Assembly (NCBI GenBank): GCA_036925085.1
Contig: JAUPFP010000052.1
Location: 806,001-870,000, forward strand
DNA: 64,000 nucleotides
Direction of reading: 5' to 3'
Source: Brachycybe producta
Taxonomy: Eukaryota; Arthropoda; Diplopoda; Playtdesmida; Andrognathidae
The translations under genes and the position numbers were made by a program. Under the pieces are notes generated by a model. The model was not told the DNA's origin, did not search any database, and saw only the letters and a list, made by a program, of their open reading frames with translations. This document shows, piece after piece, positions 1-11,954 of the stretch (positions within the stretch are counted from its first letter, which is position 1; each line of letters opens with the position of its first letter).

Positions 1-587
1 GGGAGAGTCACGATGGACCACAACAAGACTAGAAGGACTATTCGTGTCGAAATGCAATCAATGTGGTCACATTCCTGAAGGAATCAAATGAAGAAAAAAA
101 AAAGGTCTTCCAATTTTCAAACCCCTGTGTTAAAGGCTATAAGTCTCTCCCTCTTTTTTTCATATAGAAAAAAAGAGATAATTTATAACTGGGGTTCCTC
201 AGAATGTAGAAAAAAAAGGCCGAAAAAAGTCACCAAAAAAAATGGACCCTACAATTTGTTTCCATCTTTTATGAGCTCATAATTCTTTAGTTTCTAGAAA
301 CTCTTCCTTCATACATAAACACGCCCACTTCCGGTTCAAATACAAGGTTCTACAGAAAGAGAGAGAGAGAGAGAAAATCGATAAAATTCTCGATTACCAT
401 CCAATACATCAACATAGATTGTCATAATTTTCCTTTAATTATGTGAACAAGTGATTTTTTTTTTCTTCTCTCTCTTTCATCATTTCTGTTCTGTCAATGC
501 GTGTTTTCTGCTTCTCTTTCTGTTAAGTGTAAAAATTTTCGCAGATTTTCTTTTTAAAAAAACATCTTAATAAAATAAAAATGCAAC
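1..587. other. No gene seen; AT-rich unique DNA
   Basis: I see no gene, splice structure or repeat family here, only AT-rich sequence with a short GA run near 357-374. The one open frame (88-282) is rich in lysine codons from A runs and has no recognisable protein content. Confidence 0.5.
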
Positions 588-1185
588 TGAAAACAGAATT
601 TATCTAATTTGAATCAATTCAGTTCTGTTTTAATTTGACAAAAAAGTAAGCAGAAAAGGGTGAAACTTTTTTCTGTTCTCTCACGCGGAATTACAATTTG
701 TCAGCTAAGCTGGAAAAAAAAATCAGACTGAAAAGAGAACGTCAAATTTGAATAAATTCAGTTGTTTAATTTGACAAAAAAGTAAGCGGAAAAGGGTGAA
801 ATTGTTTTCTGTTCTACCACGCGGAATTACATTTTGACAGCCAAGCTGGAAAAAAATGAGACTGAACATTCGACTGAAAACAGAATTTTATCTAATTTGA
901 ATAAATCCAATTGTTTAATTTGACAAAAAATTACATTTTGTCATTGGCTGACTAAATGTAATTCCGCGTGGTAGAACAGAAAACAATTTCACCCTTTTCT
1001 GCTTACTTTTTTGTCAAATTAAACAGAACTGAATTTATTCAAATAGAACAAAATCAGACTAAAAATAGGACTAAAAGCAGAATTTATCAGATTAGAATAA
1101 ATCCAATTGTTTAATTTGACAAAAAGCAAGCAGAAAAGGTTGCCATTTTTCTGTTCTACCTCGCAAAATTACATTGTCAGCCAAA
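588..1185. repeat. Direct and inverted ~120-bp repeat cluster
   Basis: Units start near 588, 737, 877 and 1073, and one inverted unit lies at about 954-1046. Shared blocks include TTTAATTTGACAAAAAAGTA, GCAGAAAAGGGTGAAA and CACGCGGAATTACA. The inverted unit makes the cluster a foldback with its neighbours. It does not match the other families in the window and is probably a decayed or rearranged non-autonomous element. Confidence 0.75.
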
Positions 1186-1847
1186 ATAGACGTAATTTTC
1201 AAACGCATCTTTAGTAGAGACCAATGTGGTGTTTTCTCTCTCACTCTTTTTTTGCGTCAAAATGTGTTAAAACTATGGAGTTAGTCATTAAACCCATTCT
1301 AGAAATTAACCATTCCAAATGCATTAATCTGATTAGTCGTTGAAAACTAGGTACCCCTTCCTCCCCACGCCTAACCCCCTCAGTAATCAGTTTCGGAGAG
1401 AAAATGGATTAAAAGCAAAAGGAAACTTTTGTTATGAGCACCAGATGGCCAATGAATGACCCGGAAATTGTGTTGTAGACGGGAGAAAAAAAAACCACCA
1501 ACAGCGTCATCTGGTTTTTAAAAGCAATAACTATTTATATACAAGGAGCCCCCCCCCCTCTCTCTCCTTCATTATTAACTACTTTTACGTTTCATTGCTC
1601 TAATTAACGCCATTTAATTCTCCATTTTTTTCATTACGGGAGTCATTAAGTCAGAATTATGGGTAAAAGTTGCCGTTTTTCGAAAAATCTAAACTCAAAA
1701 AGTCGTTTCAAATAGCAATTTTCAAACGTTTAAGATTTACAATTTGTAACAGAAGTTAATTTCAGAAAATTAAATTTCTTTTTTATTCCTTTTCATAAAA
1801 CTTTGTTTCAACAACTTTTAAAAGCTTTAATTGTAGCAAACTACATC
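1186..1847. other. No gene seen
   Basis: AT-rich sequence with a short C run near 1551 and a CT microsatellite just after it. A partial CTCF-like match (CACCAGATGGCC) lies at about 1439-1450. No coding signal was seen. Confidence 0.45.
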
Positions 1848-2135
1848 GGATCAGATCGGAACGAATCGGAATATTTTGATAAGAAACCAATTCAACAGAG
1901 CCCCGCGTTTATATGGCGTTTCCGATCCGATCCAAGCTAGTGGAGCTGCGGCTCCATTGAAAAATGCTTGTTATCAGAATATTCCGATTCGTTCCGTTCC
2001 GTTCCGATTGGTTCCGATCCGATTCATTCAATTCTGTTCCGATTCGTTCCGATCCAATTCATTCAATTCTGTTCCGATTCGTTCCGATCCGAATCCTTTA
2101 ATTCTGTTCCGATTCGTTCTGATCCGATCCGATAT
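1848..2135. mobile_element. Foldback element with GATCGGAACGAATCGG arms and internal minisatellite
   Basis: The left arm reads GATCGGAACGAATCGGAATA (from about 1854), and its reverse complement occurs near 1978-2000 and again in the right part. Between about 2000 and 2135 a ~35-bp unit (core TTCCGATTCGTTCCGATCC) is repeated about three times. The pattern suggests a small palindromic transposon whose right arm expanded into a minisatellite. Open frames here (1876-2219) only translate the repeat. Confidence 0.6.
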
Positions 2136-2216
2136 AGTGTGTTACAAGCTTTAGATAGTTTTAAATGTCGAGCTCTGGTTATTTTCTCTTTCAGGTGCAA
2201 AATTAGAAAAAAAAAC

Positions 2217-2418
2217 TAGAAAGTATTTTACAAACTAGAAGAGGTAGCTTAATTACTAGAAGGGCGTTTTTTACATTGACATCTTTCAAAATAAACTTTT
2301 TATAAATAAAAAGAAAAATTATTTTGCTTAAAGTTTGCAAAAAGTTTATTTTGAAAGATATCAAAAGATGAAAATACCCCTCTTAAGTGGTTGAGCTACC
2401 CTTCTAGTTTCTAAAACA
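2217..2418. mobile_element. Family F foldback element
   Basis: Left arm: AACTAGAAG..., ATCTTTCAAAATAAAC. Right arm: GTTTATTTTGAAAGATATC and CTACCCTTCTAGTTTCTAAA. The two arms are imperfect reverse complements. This is one of about 15 full or partial copies of the family in the window. Confidence 0.75.
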
Positions 2419-2516
2419 TTTGTTTTATTTTTATTTTGTTGTTTCTGAAAAACAGAAAATTGAGATTTCCAAGGGAAATTACACTTTAAAACCCACATTA
2501 AGAAGAATTTCAAAGT

Positions 2517-2683
2517 GGTTTAGAAACTAGAAGGGTAGCTCGATCACTTAAGGGTATTTTTTTTCATATTTTGATATTTTTCAAAATAAACTTTTTATGA
2601 AAAAAAAAAAGCTTATTTTGAAAGTTAGCAACATGAAAATTACTATTAAGTGAATAAGCTACCCTTCTAGTTTCTAAAACACA
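2517..2683. mobile_element. Family F foldback element
   Basis: A second copy near the previous one, with arms GAAACTAGAAGGGTAGCTC and CTACCCTTCTAGTTTC around a short A-rich centre. Confidence 0.75.
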
Positions 2684-3434
2684 TTCAATTTTCCCTTAAA
2701 AACAGGAATAAACTGAGTTTGAAGAGCTTTTAGGAGACTTTAAAATCGACTTTAAACTTGTCTTTTCCAATAATTAATTCTTAATCAATTTTATAACCGA
2801 CACACATTTAACAAATAAGAATTTAATTTATTTTCTGAGATTATTTCAACAAAAGCTGACTTTTAAAAAGACGTTATTTTGACTTCTTTTTTTTGTCTTT
2901 AAATCTTTTTTCTCTTTTATGAGTGAGAACGCAATTAAAGAGAATCAAAGTTAAATTACATTAGCTGTAATGATAATCTCCTTTTAAACTCCTTTTCATA
3001 TGTGTCATATTGACAAAAGAAAAAACATGTTGGAGGCTGGAAATCGTGAATTGTAAACAACTTAATCACTTTTACTTTTATTCTTTTAGCCTCCTCCTTC
3101 TCCTCCTCATTGAACAAAAGCCAAACAAAAAAGGAATTAATTAAAAATTCTTTCAGGAAGAATAATAAGAAGCAAATTAAAAAAAAAAACCACCTTCTCT
3201 TCTTCTCACACTTAAATTAACAATCAATTCATTGAAAATTGATCTCTAGAAAATTCTAAGATTGTAATCGATATTTACATCGCCTCGAGAAATGGCCGAA
3301 ATTGTTCAACGACTGAGAAAAATCAATCAAAAACAATCGGAAACACGTAGAGAAAACCTGGATTCATACATTAAAAAAGGGGGCCGATTCACACCAGGAA
3401 TCGGACATCTGTGTCCAATGTTGGATCCAACGTT
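2684..3434. other. No gene seen
   Basis: AT-rich unique sequence. An open frame from 3292 starts with ATG and has about 55 residues of mixed composition before it enters the minisatellite. I found no homology-like pattern, splice context or upstream support, so I do not call a gene. Confidence 0.4.
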
Positions 3435-3825
3435 GTATCCATATTTGCCTCCGTCATTTTCCTCCACCATTTGTCTCCACCATTTGCCTCCGCCATTTGT
3501 CTCCACCATTTGTTTACAACATTTGCCTCCGCCATTTGTTTACAACATTTGCCTCCGCCATTTGTTTACAACATTTGCCTCCGCCATTTGTTTACAACAT
3601 TTGCCTCCGCCATTTGTTTACAACATTTGCCTCCGCCATTTGTTTACAACATTTGCCTCCGCCATTTGTTTACAACATTTGCCTCCGCCATTTGTTTACA
3701 ACATTTGCCTCCGCCATTTGTTTACAACATTTGCCTCCGCCATTTGTTTACAACATTTGCCTCCGCCATTTTCCTAAGTCATTTTCCTCCGCCATTTGTT
3801 TACACCATTTGCTTCCAGCATTTCA
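3435..3825. repeat. 26-bp minisatellite
   Basis: About ten near-identical 26-bp units (core CCTCCGCCATTTGTTTACAA) occupy about 3510-3775, flanked by degenerate CATTTG units. 26 is not a multiple of three, so successive units rotate the frame. The same peptide block therefore appears in three plus-strand frames. This is a sign of repeat DNA, not of a protein. Confidence 0.9.
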
Positions 3826-3949
3826 CAGTTGGACACTTGTACATTTGCAATTGATGAACCAGTCAAGACAATGTGTGGCCAAGTCACGGAATGGTGGAGT
3901 GAACACATTCCAATGTTGGTGTGGCCCTTTGACACGTGACAAGGAATTG

Positions 3950-4012
3950 AAGTGTCAATACATTGCTATGAGAGGAGGGCTAGTGGCGCCATCTAACACT
4001 ATACAGTCACAA
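3950..4012 (-). mobile_element. Family C fragment (terminal part)
   Basis: Contains GAGGAGGGCTAGTGGCGCCA followed by TCTAACAC and CACAAAATGAT. This is the reverse complement of the left end of full family C copies, for example at 44,370. The rest of the element is missing. Confidence 0.7.
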
Positions 4013-5108
4013 AATGATCTACTTACATTCTTCCTAAATCCTAATAATAAAAAAAACCTATTGGTCACCTTAATTTTTGGTTGTCAACAGGTTAATAGCC
4101 TCTAAAATAGGCCACTGTTGGAACCAACAAGTTTTGACCCTCAGACCACACTTTCTATATTTTCAGTTACTTTATTTGTACTCTCTAAAGGGGTATTTTT
4201 ACTCAAAACAACTTGCTGCTTTAATTTTTCCTTTCTCTACTTTTTTTTTTTACTTCTTCCCAAGAGTTCCATAAAAATAGTAACATTTTCTAGAAAATTC
4301 ACCCACATTTCTCTCTTTCTCTCCTGTAGTTTGTTGGAAACATTGAGGAGGAACAATTTATCTAGCCAAAAATTATTGGAACATTCGTATGAGACTTTTC
4401 TAGTCAGTAAAAATACAAGAGAGAAAACCTGAATGGTATATATATATAAGAAAAAACAATATAAAAAGGAAGGAGGAGGAGGAATTGGTTGAAACACTTA
4501 TTTTACTACCTTGCTAGAAAATATAACACAAAACACACTGTTCAAATATTCAATACAACTACTCTCCTACATCCCCCCCCCCATCTCCATTTTCAACCAT
4601 AAAGTCAAACCACCTTCCCCCTTCTAGTCTGCTGTGTGTATGTCCAATTCTTACATTCTATATAACTGGCTTCATTTCTGTCTTCACTTTAGATGCCTTT
4701 AGAGAGAAAAGATAGAAAGAAAGATAGATATAAAGAGAGAAATGGTGAAAAAGATAGAAAAAAAACTTCTAGTCACCATTGGTGGAAGTTACACTTCATT
4801 TGCAACCTTATAGAAAGTGATTTTGAAAATGCAATAAAAATGGAGACCAAACAACAAGCAGAGAGAAAAATACAACCAAAAAAAAACACCTTCAGTTTAA
4901 ATAACATTAATAATGGAATTCAGGGCTTTTTTTTCTGGAAGTTTTACGAAATTTCATAAGGGAGGAGGAGGGATAGAGGGAGAATCCCCCCCCCCCCCGC
5001 CATTTTGAGAACAAAGAGCTTACAGTTAGCAATTTTACACTGTGGCGCATCAAAAATAAATCATAAAAAAGTCTCCTCTAAAATACCCTTATTTAGATAT
5101 TTCTGAGA
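4013..5108. other. No gene seen
   Basis: Low-complexity AT-rich DNA with C runs near 4569 and 4987. An open frame at 4693-4959 is almost entirely K, R, E, D and N from A/G-rich sequence and is not supported as a gene. Confidence 0.45.
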
Positions 5109-5390
5109 ACAGACTGATCGTAGGTCACTAAGTGACCTACACTTCAGAACTGTTGGTCATTCAGTGACCTACAATTTTGAACTTTTTTTATGTCGGTGAT
5201 TAGGTTTAGTTATGTTAAATTAAGCTTATTGCAGGGGGAATGGAGGGTGCAGCTCCCAAATTGTAAAAGTTTAGGTCACCGAGTGACCTACAGTTCATAT
5301 CTAAAAGTGTAGGTCAAAGAGTGACTCACAGCTCTTCTTCAAATAGCTACCTGAAAGTGTACAACTCCGAGTGACCCATGATAAGTCTGT
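5109..5390. mobile_element. Family D foldback element, copy 1
   Basis: Begins ACAGACTGATCGTAGGTCAC and ends ATAAGTCTGT. It contains repeated palindromic blocks GGTCACTNAGTGACC. The inner part is degenerate compared with the intact copy at 29.8 kb. Confidence 0.7.
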
Positions 5391-5401
5391 CCCTTTTACG
5401 T

Positions 5402-5582
5402 GATAGACTAATCGTAGATCCCTAGATGACCTACACTTCAGAACTGTAGGTCACTCAAACCCCTACACTAGAATCACTTAGTGGCCCACAGTTCTTGTCT
5501 GAATAACTATCTAAAGTCTAAGGTCACTGAGTGACCTACAGTTACGAAGTATAGGTCACCTAGTGACCTACAATTAGTCTGT
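5402..5582. mobile_element. Family D foldback element, copy 2
   Basis: Starts near TAGACTAATCGTAG and ends ACAATTAGTCTGT. It is only about 11 bp from copy 1, so the two form a tandem pair like the family A dimers. Confidence 0.7.
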
Positions 5583-6014
5583 CCGAAATTTTGTATTTTT
5601 TTTTAGCTTTTCGAACCATTCAAGTCCCTGAAAAAGATTTGTCAGTGGCATGTTTGTACCTCTGTTCTCAATTTCCCTAGGCATTTTGCGGCTCCTAGTG
5701 ACAAGGTTTCAGACTATTTTGTGTTGAACTTTTTGGAGGAAATCTCTTAAAAACAAATCTTGAGGGTTTCGAATGCAGTAAATATTTTTATATTTTTCTG
5801 AGATATTAATCTTTAACCAGGGGACATTTTACCCACAACACACCCCTCTTCCCAACTATACTCTCTATTATATGTTCTTTATTTCCCTTTTTTCTTGCTC
5901 ATTGTGAGTAGCACATCAGGAGTTCTTTTTTAATAGAGTTGTAATAAGAGTAATATAATAAAACGATGAAAAATATTATACTGAAAAACTCCTTCTCGCG
6001 GTGGGTGTATTTTT

Positions 6015-6070
<56 letters not shown>

Positions 6071-6554
6071 AGAACGACATTTTTTTTCTGCGTAATGAGA
6101 AAAAAACATAATTCATGCAGCAGAAAAAAGTATAATAAAAAAAAGTTCCCCCCTCCCTGTGACAACCAAACCAACCGACCGACCAACCGATTCCGAAGAG
6201 TGAGAGAAGAAAAAAAGGTCGCTTAAGCATTCTAGTATTTATTATTATTCATTTAGTAGATTCATAAGAGTGGATAAGGGAGGGAAGAAGTTTCATTCAA
6301 CATAAATTTAAAGTTAGGACACAAATTATAGCCATAATTTCAAGTTGATGGCCCAAATAATTCCTCCTCATCCTCCTCTCCGTACACTTGTACAGACAAA
6401 CAGACAGACAGACAGACACACTAGTCCAAACTAAATTACAAACTAATTTTGCAAATAACATCAGATCAAAGCTTTTTTTCTCCTAGAAATGGCTCCAAAT
6501 GACAAAGCCTCTGAAGTAGCAACATCATATTTTACAAAATTATTCTCCTCCTTC
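5583..6554. other. No gene; TC microsatellite at about 6013-6067
   Basis: A long (TC)n tract lies at about 6013-6067 and a short GACA/CAGA tract near 6395-6420. On the minus strand the TC run gives an R/E repeat open frame of no biological meaning. The rest is unassigned. Confidence 0.6.
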
Positions 6555-7535
6555 TATCCTAATTGCACTCTAAATGCAAAAAAAAAAACATCCGCTAGGG
6601 GCGCTCTACAATAATTTGCATACTCAAAGCGACCCTAGTGAGTGTTTATCGAATTTCAAGAGTTCAATTAGCTCCAAGTCAAGTGCAGTTCATAAGACAA
6701 TCGAGTTGTGCTGTTCTATTAATTCAATTGTATACTAACATGCAGAAACACTCACTAGGGGGCGCTCTTCAAGAATACACGTTCTAGAAGCAACCCCCCC
6801 CCCCAAGCGAGTGTTTTCTTCAAATTTTAAGAATTTATGTAACAACCAACAGCTATCAAATGCAGTTCATAAGACAATCACATCGAAATTGCTGTTCTAT
6901 TAATTTAATTGCACTCTAAACCGCAACAAAAAAACATCCACTAGGGGCGCTCTGAAAGAATTTGCATACTTAAAGCGACCCTAGTGAGTGTTTACCGAAT
7001 TTCAAGAGTTCAATTAGCTCCAAGTCAAGTGCAGTTCATTTATAGACAATCGAGTTGTGCTGTTCTATTAATTTAATTATACTTTAAAATGCAAAAAAAA
7101 AAAACATCCAATGCATCCAATGCAAATCTTTGCAGAGCGCAAAGATTTGCATTATGAAAGCAACCCCTTGTGAGGTGTTTTTCGAATTTTACGAGTTAAA
7201 AGTAACACCACCACCTACTGAAAATCCTATTCAAGTAACAATCCAATTGAAATTGTCCAATTAATAATCCATTTGTACTCTGAAATGCACAAAACATCCA
7301 ATAGGGGTCATCTACAATTATTTTCATCCTGAAAGCGATCCTAGTGAGTGTTTGTAACATTTTAAAGACTACGAATTACTCCACCAAGTCAATAATAATT
7401 CAAGATCCAATCTTTCAAATTAACATTCTCGTTGTAATGAAATTATACTCAGAAATGCACAAAAAATCCACCAGAGGCGCTCTCAAGAGACAAAATCATA
7501 GAAATTTCTCTTGATTGCACCCCCTAGTGAGTGGT
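6555..7535. repeat. ~175-bp tandem repeat with CACTAGGGGCGCTC core
   Basis: The core recurs near 6590, 6753, 6934, 7294 and 7466, with a damaged copy near 7110. Spacings are about 163-184 bp. Each unit also holds a T-rich block and a GTTCTATTAAT motif. The period is close to nucleosome repeat length. The copies are diverged, so the array is old. No coding potential was seen. Confidence 0.8.
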
Positions 7536-8111
7536 TTTGTAGGTTTTTTTTTATTGACAAGTAATAATTTAGTGAAATAATAAAAACAAAATCTTAAGAG
7601 ATGGGGTTTTCTATTGTGAAAACTGACTGACAAGAACGTAAAATTCTATTACAAGTTGAGATTATAATGTCTTTTTCATGTTTAATCCTTGGGAATTAGT
7701 TTTCTAATCCAATTCGTAAACGAAAAATAAAACACCGAGCTTAAAATTTAATCTCAACGAACATGTACTTATTTTTTTTTCTCTTCATTTTCTTCTTCTT
7801 CAAACGTTCTTTTTTTGAAAACCTTGGTTTTTTTTAGTAAATTCCCTTATTGGAAAACCGTTTTATGGAATGAATTTAAAATAAACCGATGTAAAATAAA
7901 AATAACATCAAAATAACGAAAAAATAAAAGAAATTTTCAATTGTCTGAAATGATAAGATTTAAGGCGAGCACAGACGACAGCCGTGCGGTGACAAGACTA
8001 GATTGTACTAAGGTCAGTACACACGACTTATAGTCTTGTCAATAGAGGTGGCAACGAGTAGAACCGAACCAGTTTAATCGGTTCGCGATTTTTCGGAAAC
8101 CGGTTCAAATC
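7536..8111. other. No gene seen
   Basis: AT-rich sequence. Around 8060-8110 there are several copies of the palindromic tetramer-containing motif ACCGGTT / AACCGG. No gene or known RNA is recognised. Confidence 0.4.
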
Positions 8112-8275
8112 ACAGGCATCTGTAGACAGTCGTCAATTTCTAATTGGTTTGTTACTGGGTCTGATGTCACACATGCTCCGCCCTTTATATTTCTAATTGG
8201 TTGATATTTGGTCTGACGCTCATAAATGGGCGGAGTCAAAGAAATTCTGAAGCTGTCTACAGATGGCCTGTGTTC
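8112..8275. mobile_element. Small foldback element related to family A
   Basis: Ends are ACAGGCATCTGTAGACAG and CTGTCTACAGATGGCCTGT, imperfect inverted repeats. Inside are TTCTAATTGGTTTGTTA and CTCCGCCC, which family A also has, but the order and length differ (about 160 bp). I treat it as a sister family. Confidence 0.65.
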
Positions 8276-8299
8276 TAATCAGTTCGTCGATCTTAACAA

Positions 8300-8935
8300 A
8301 CCGGTTCTCAATACGCATTAGCAGATTTGCGCAGATGCGCAAGTTATTTCTGATGTCAACACTGTTAATAACATTCTAATTAACATTTTGTTATTAACAT
8401 TTTGCTACTAACAATGTTTTTGCTAATTGCTCATATGTAAATCTACCTTGATCAAAGGATGTTGATAACGAATTGTTACTAGCAAGTTATTTTTTTTGTC
8501 AACAACGTTAATAACATTCTACTCGTGAATCACTTTTCCTGAAGCTATGCTACCAACATTTTTTGTGAAAAAACATTGTTATTAGCAATTTTGTCATCGA
8601 CCATTTACCAAAACAGTCAAAGAAATTGTTAATTAACATATTTGTAAATAACATTTTGCTACTAACAATGTTATTGCTATTTCTTCGGTGTAAATCCACC
8701 TTGATCAAAGGATGTTGACAACAAAATGTTACTAGCAGGTTATTTCTGTTATCAACACTGTTAATAACATTCTACTCGTGAATCAGTTTTCCTGCCGACA
8801 TGCTACCAACATTTTTTTTGTGAAAAAACATTGTTATTAGCATTTTTGTTATGTTAATTAACATATTTGTTATTAACATTTTGCTACTAACAACGTTTTT
8901 GCTATTTCTTCGGTGTAAATCTACCTTTAAAGTTG
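8300..8935. repeat. ~235-bp direct repeats
   Basis: The blocks TTGATCAAAGGATGTTGA, AATAACATTCTACTCGTGAA and AACATTTTGCTACTAACAA recur at about 235-bp spacing, giving about 2.5 units. Units contain internal inverted AACAATGTT/AACATTGTT motifs. A fragment of the same family lies at about 20,265-20,330. Confidence 0.75.
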
Positions 8936-9420
8936 TTTTCCAAAAAAAAAAAGGTCAGTAAAGAAAGTTGTAAACCGAATCTATTTTTGTATTAAAACTG
9001 ACCAAACAAAAACTGACCCCAAGTATAAAAAATAAGCAATTATAAAAAGGGATAAACAGAAAGAAGAAATGTGACCAATGATTTATCAAGAACACAAATT
9101 GTGTTTCACAATTTTAAGTGTTGTCATTTCTTGATTTTCTTTTGAACCAAAAACGACTGACCAATGGGATTATAATACTCTTAACTTTTTTGCTGGACTT
9201 CAAATAAATTTGTGGTCAAGCGTGAAAAAAAATGGCTTTATTTGTGGATCTCCAATGGTCAAGCTTTTGAAGTCCACCGAGAAATCACAACGAAGTTCAT
9301 ATTTAGAGAAGAGACAGAAACACAGATGGACACAAAACGAAAATTAAACCATAAAATTGACCAACCACCTCTCTAAAAAAATAGCTAAAAGCAACAGAGG
9401 GCGATTCAAATGTAAAAACA

Positions 9421-9626
9421 ACAGGCAATTAGAAATCGGGACGAACAGAAGTTGGCTCCGCCTTTTTTACGACGAACGCAACTTCTAATTGGTTCGTTGT
9501 GTAGTCTGACGTTGAAAAGGGCGGCGCATGTGACGTCAGACTATATAACCAACCAATTAGAAGTTGCCGTTCGTCATAAAAAGGGCGGAGCCAACTTCTG
9601 GTTCATCTCGTTTTCTAATTGCCTGT
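9421..9626. mobile_element. Family A foldback element (first of a dimer)
   Basis: A full-length copy of 206 bp. Ends are ACAGGCAATTAGAAATCGGG and the reciprocal TCTAATTGCCTGT. Internal landmarks are TTGGCTCCGCC, AACTTCTAATTGG, then TGACGTCA near the centre, then the reverse complement of the first half. The open frame that crosses it is a translation of the arms. Confidence 0.9.
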
Positions 9627-9645
9627 TTTTGGACAGGCATTGTAA

Positions 9646-9852
9646 ACAGGCAATTAGAAATCGGGACAAACAGAATTTGGCTCCGCCTTTTTTACGACGA
9701 ACGCAACTTCTAATTGGTTTGTTGTGTAGTTCGACGTTGAAAAGGGCGGAGCATTTGACGTCAGACAACATATAACCAACCAATTAGAAGTTGCCGTTCG
9801 TCATAAAAAGGGCGGAGCCAACTTCTGTTAATCCCGATTTCTAAATGCCTGT
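9646..9852. mobile_element. Family A foldback element (second of a dimer)
   Basis: A full-length copy 19 bp downstream of the previous one. The spacer begins TTTTGGACA, as does the spacer of the dimer at 31.1-31.5 kb. No clear target duplication was found around this pair. Confidence 0.9.
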
Positions 9853-10639
9853 CACTTACCTAGGTAACAAAGAATCTTAATGTGTACCAGCCTTAAGAGC
9901 CTGGATACATTAATGTTTTTTTTTAAAAAACCACCAGAGGGCACCTCAAACCTTATATTTAAATACATTTATTCCATTTCCTTTGACAAATCTACTAGAG
10001 ACTTGTAACCTAAAGTAATTTCTTTCTTCCCCGCCCCTTTTTTTTCATCCATTTCTCAACATTTAAAGTTGTAACAAAAAAAAAAGTTTATCATATAATA
10101 ATAATGCAGTTGGTTTCAGATGCGAAAAAATAACTTCACATTAAGTTTTGACGTTTACACAGTTAAAAAACGAAACCCATGAACACAGAAAGAAGAAAAA
10201 CCCCTATTTATTTCTATAAACTCAGCAACTCTCTTATTTCTGTCTATCTCTCTACCCCTTATAAGAACACAATCACACAAAGCAACTTATATGTTTCTAC
10301 TGTTTATGACAAATATACCATGATGGCCCACCCACTCTGTAAGAAAAAAAGTTACAACTGAATTGCATTCGAAATGGAGGAAGGAGGAAGGGGGGAGGGA
10401 AGCAAAAAAAACCATCAACGTCATCATTTTATTCTAACTTCACTCTTTAGTGTAATAGCATCGTAAAACATGAGAGAAAAATGACAAAAAAATGTCAACA
10501 AATGCAAAATCTATCTCTTTCTTTCTCTCATTTTTAGATATTTTTTATATTATTTCAAATCTGTGTTATTTGTGACATTCCCCTTTTTCTAGTATAAAAA
10601 AGGCTCAAATTCAAGAAGATAACTTAAGCCTTTAATCAC
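9853..10639. other. No gene; CTCF-like site at 9931-9944
   Basis: Positions 9931-9944 read CCACCAGAGGGCAC, a full match to the 14-base CTCF core CCASYAGRKGGCRS. The rest is AT-rich with no coding signal. Confidence 0.45.
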
Positions 10640-10920
10640 AATAGCAACCTCCAATGCAACTTGTGACGTGACTACGCAACTTGTGACGTGACTACGCAAC
10701 TTGTGACGTGACTACGCAACTTGTGACGTGACTACGCAACTTGTGACGTGACTACGCAACTTGTGACGCGACTACGCAACTTGTGACGCGACTACGCAAC
10801 TTGTGACGCGACTACGCAACTTGTGACGTGACTACGCAACTTGTGACGTGACTACGCAACTTGTGACGTGACTACGCAACTTGTGACGTGACTACGCAAC
10901 TTGTGACGTGACTTTGCAAC
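10640..10920. repeat. 20-bp minisatellite, about 13 units
   Basis: The unit is CGCAACTTGTGACGTGACTA, with a small run of units carrying a C for T variant in the middle (about 10,765-10,815). Each unit holds TGACGTGA, close to a CRE octamer. The flanking sequence recurs at about 10,977-11,075 with a single unit, so the array grew inside a dispersed or duplicated segment. Confidence 0.95.
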
Positions 10921-11135
10921 TTAGAACTTCGTAATAAACTTCTAAATCACACATGAAAATAGTTTAAAGCTGGTATTACACTAGCAACCTTCAATGCAAT
11001 TCAACTTGCAATGCAACCTGTGATGTGACTTTGCAACTTAGAACTTTGTAATAAACTTCTAAATCACACACTGAAGCTGCTAGTTTTACAACATAGTTTT
11101 CAAAACTTCTTTTGTGTCCACATTGTAGAAACCAT

Positions 11136-11265
11136 TTAATTGTTGTCGACGTTGAAAAGGACAGCGCATGTGACGTCAGACTACAGAACTAACCAATTAG
11201 AAGTTGCCATTCGTCATAAAAAGGGCGGAGCCAACTTCTGTTTGTCCCCATTTCTAATTGCCTGT
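11136..11265. mobile_element. Family A, right part only
   Basis: Starts inside the element near GTCGACGTTGAAAAGG and runs to the intact right end TTCTAATTGCCTGT. The left arm is missing. A full CTCF-like match, CCACTAGATGGCGC, lies just downstream at 11,287-11,300. Confidence 0.85.
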
Positions 11266-11954
11266 AAATCACAGTCGCAAAATAATCCACTAGATGGCGC
11301 ACTGAGTGATTCTTCTACCTGCTAGTAAAATTAAATACCTCAAAATTGAAGAATAAAAATAAAACTAGAAAACCTCCAAAAAAAAAAAATTGACCAATGA
11401 AGTGAAATGAATCATTTAACAAAAGCAAAAAGAGCTTTGAAAAGCTTTGAAAAGCTAAAAAGAAGGGTAAGTTTAATGAATCTGTAATCCCTGAAAATGT
11501 TACTCCATTTTCCTTCTACAGTTAAGTTAGTTGCCGCCATATGGACCCATAAAACACTTGAAAAAGCACCCTCCTCCCTCCTTACAATATATATATATGG
11601 TGGTGGTGGTGCTACAGACTAGAATAAGTTCCTCAAATACCTAATCTCTTCATATGTTTCAAGTGTTTGCAGTTATAGTTAAAGGTCTAAAATTTCAGAG
11701 AAAAACCCCCTCCCCCTAAGAAAAAAAGAAGCTGAAGAAAAACGCCAAGTTTGGATTGTTCAATGGATCGAAATTTATAGCCTCAGTCTTCATTTAAGAG
11801 AGAGACAAGCGAGACTGTTAATACAATCAGAGACAGAACCCCAATATAGATATATAGAAAGAAGCCCCCAGTTAACTTGCCTCATTACCAGCCTCTTCTC
11901 TATTCAAGTTACAGGGTGCATTCCTTTATTTACACCAGTGTATGCATTTGGAAT
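11266..11954. other. No gene seen; CTCF-like site at 11,287
   Basis: Contains the perfect CTCF-core match noted at 11,287-11,300 and a GGT microsatellite near 11,598-11,610. The rest is unassigned AT-rich sequence. Confidence 0.4.

Noticed and set aside
3292..4105. Three long overlapping plus-strand open frames with CLRHLFTTFASAI-type repeats
   Set aside because: They are the three phase readings of a 26-bp minisatellite. A unit not divisible by three that stays open in all frames is a repeat effect, and there is no splice or homology support.
10640..10920. Possible CRISPR array
   Set aside because: The 20-bp units abut directly with no unique spacers, and the DNA is animal. It is a minisatellite.
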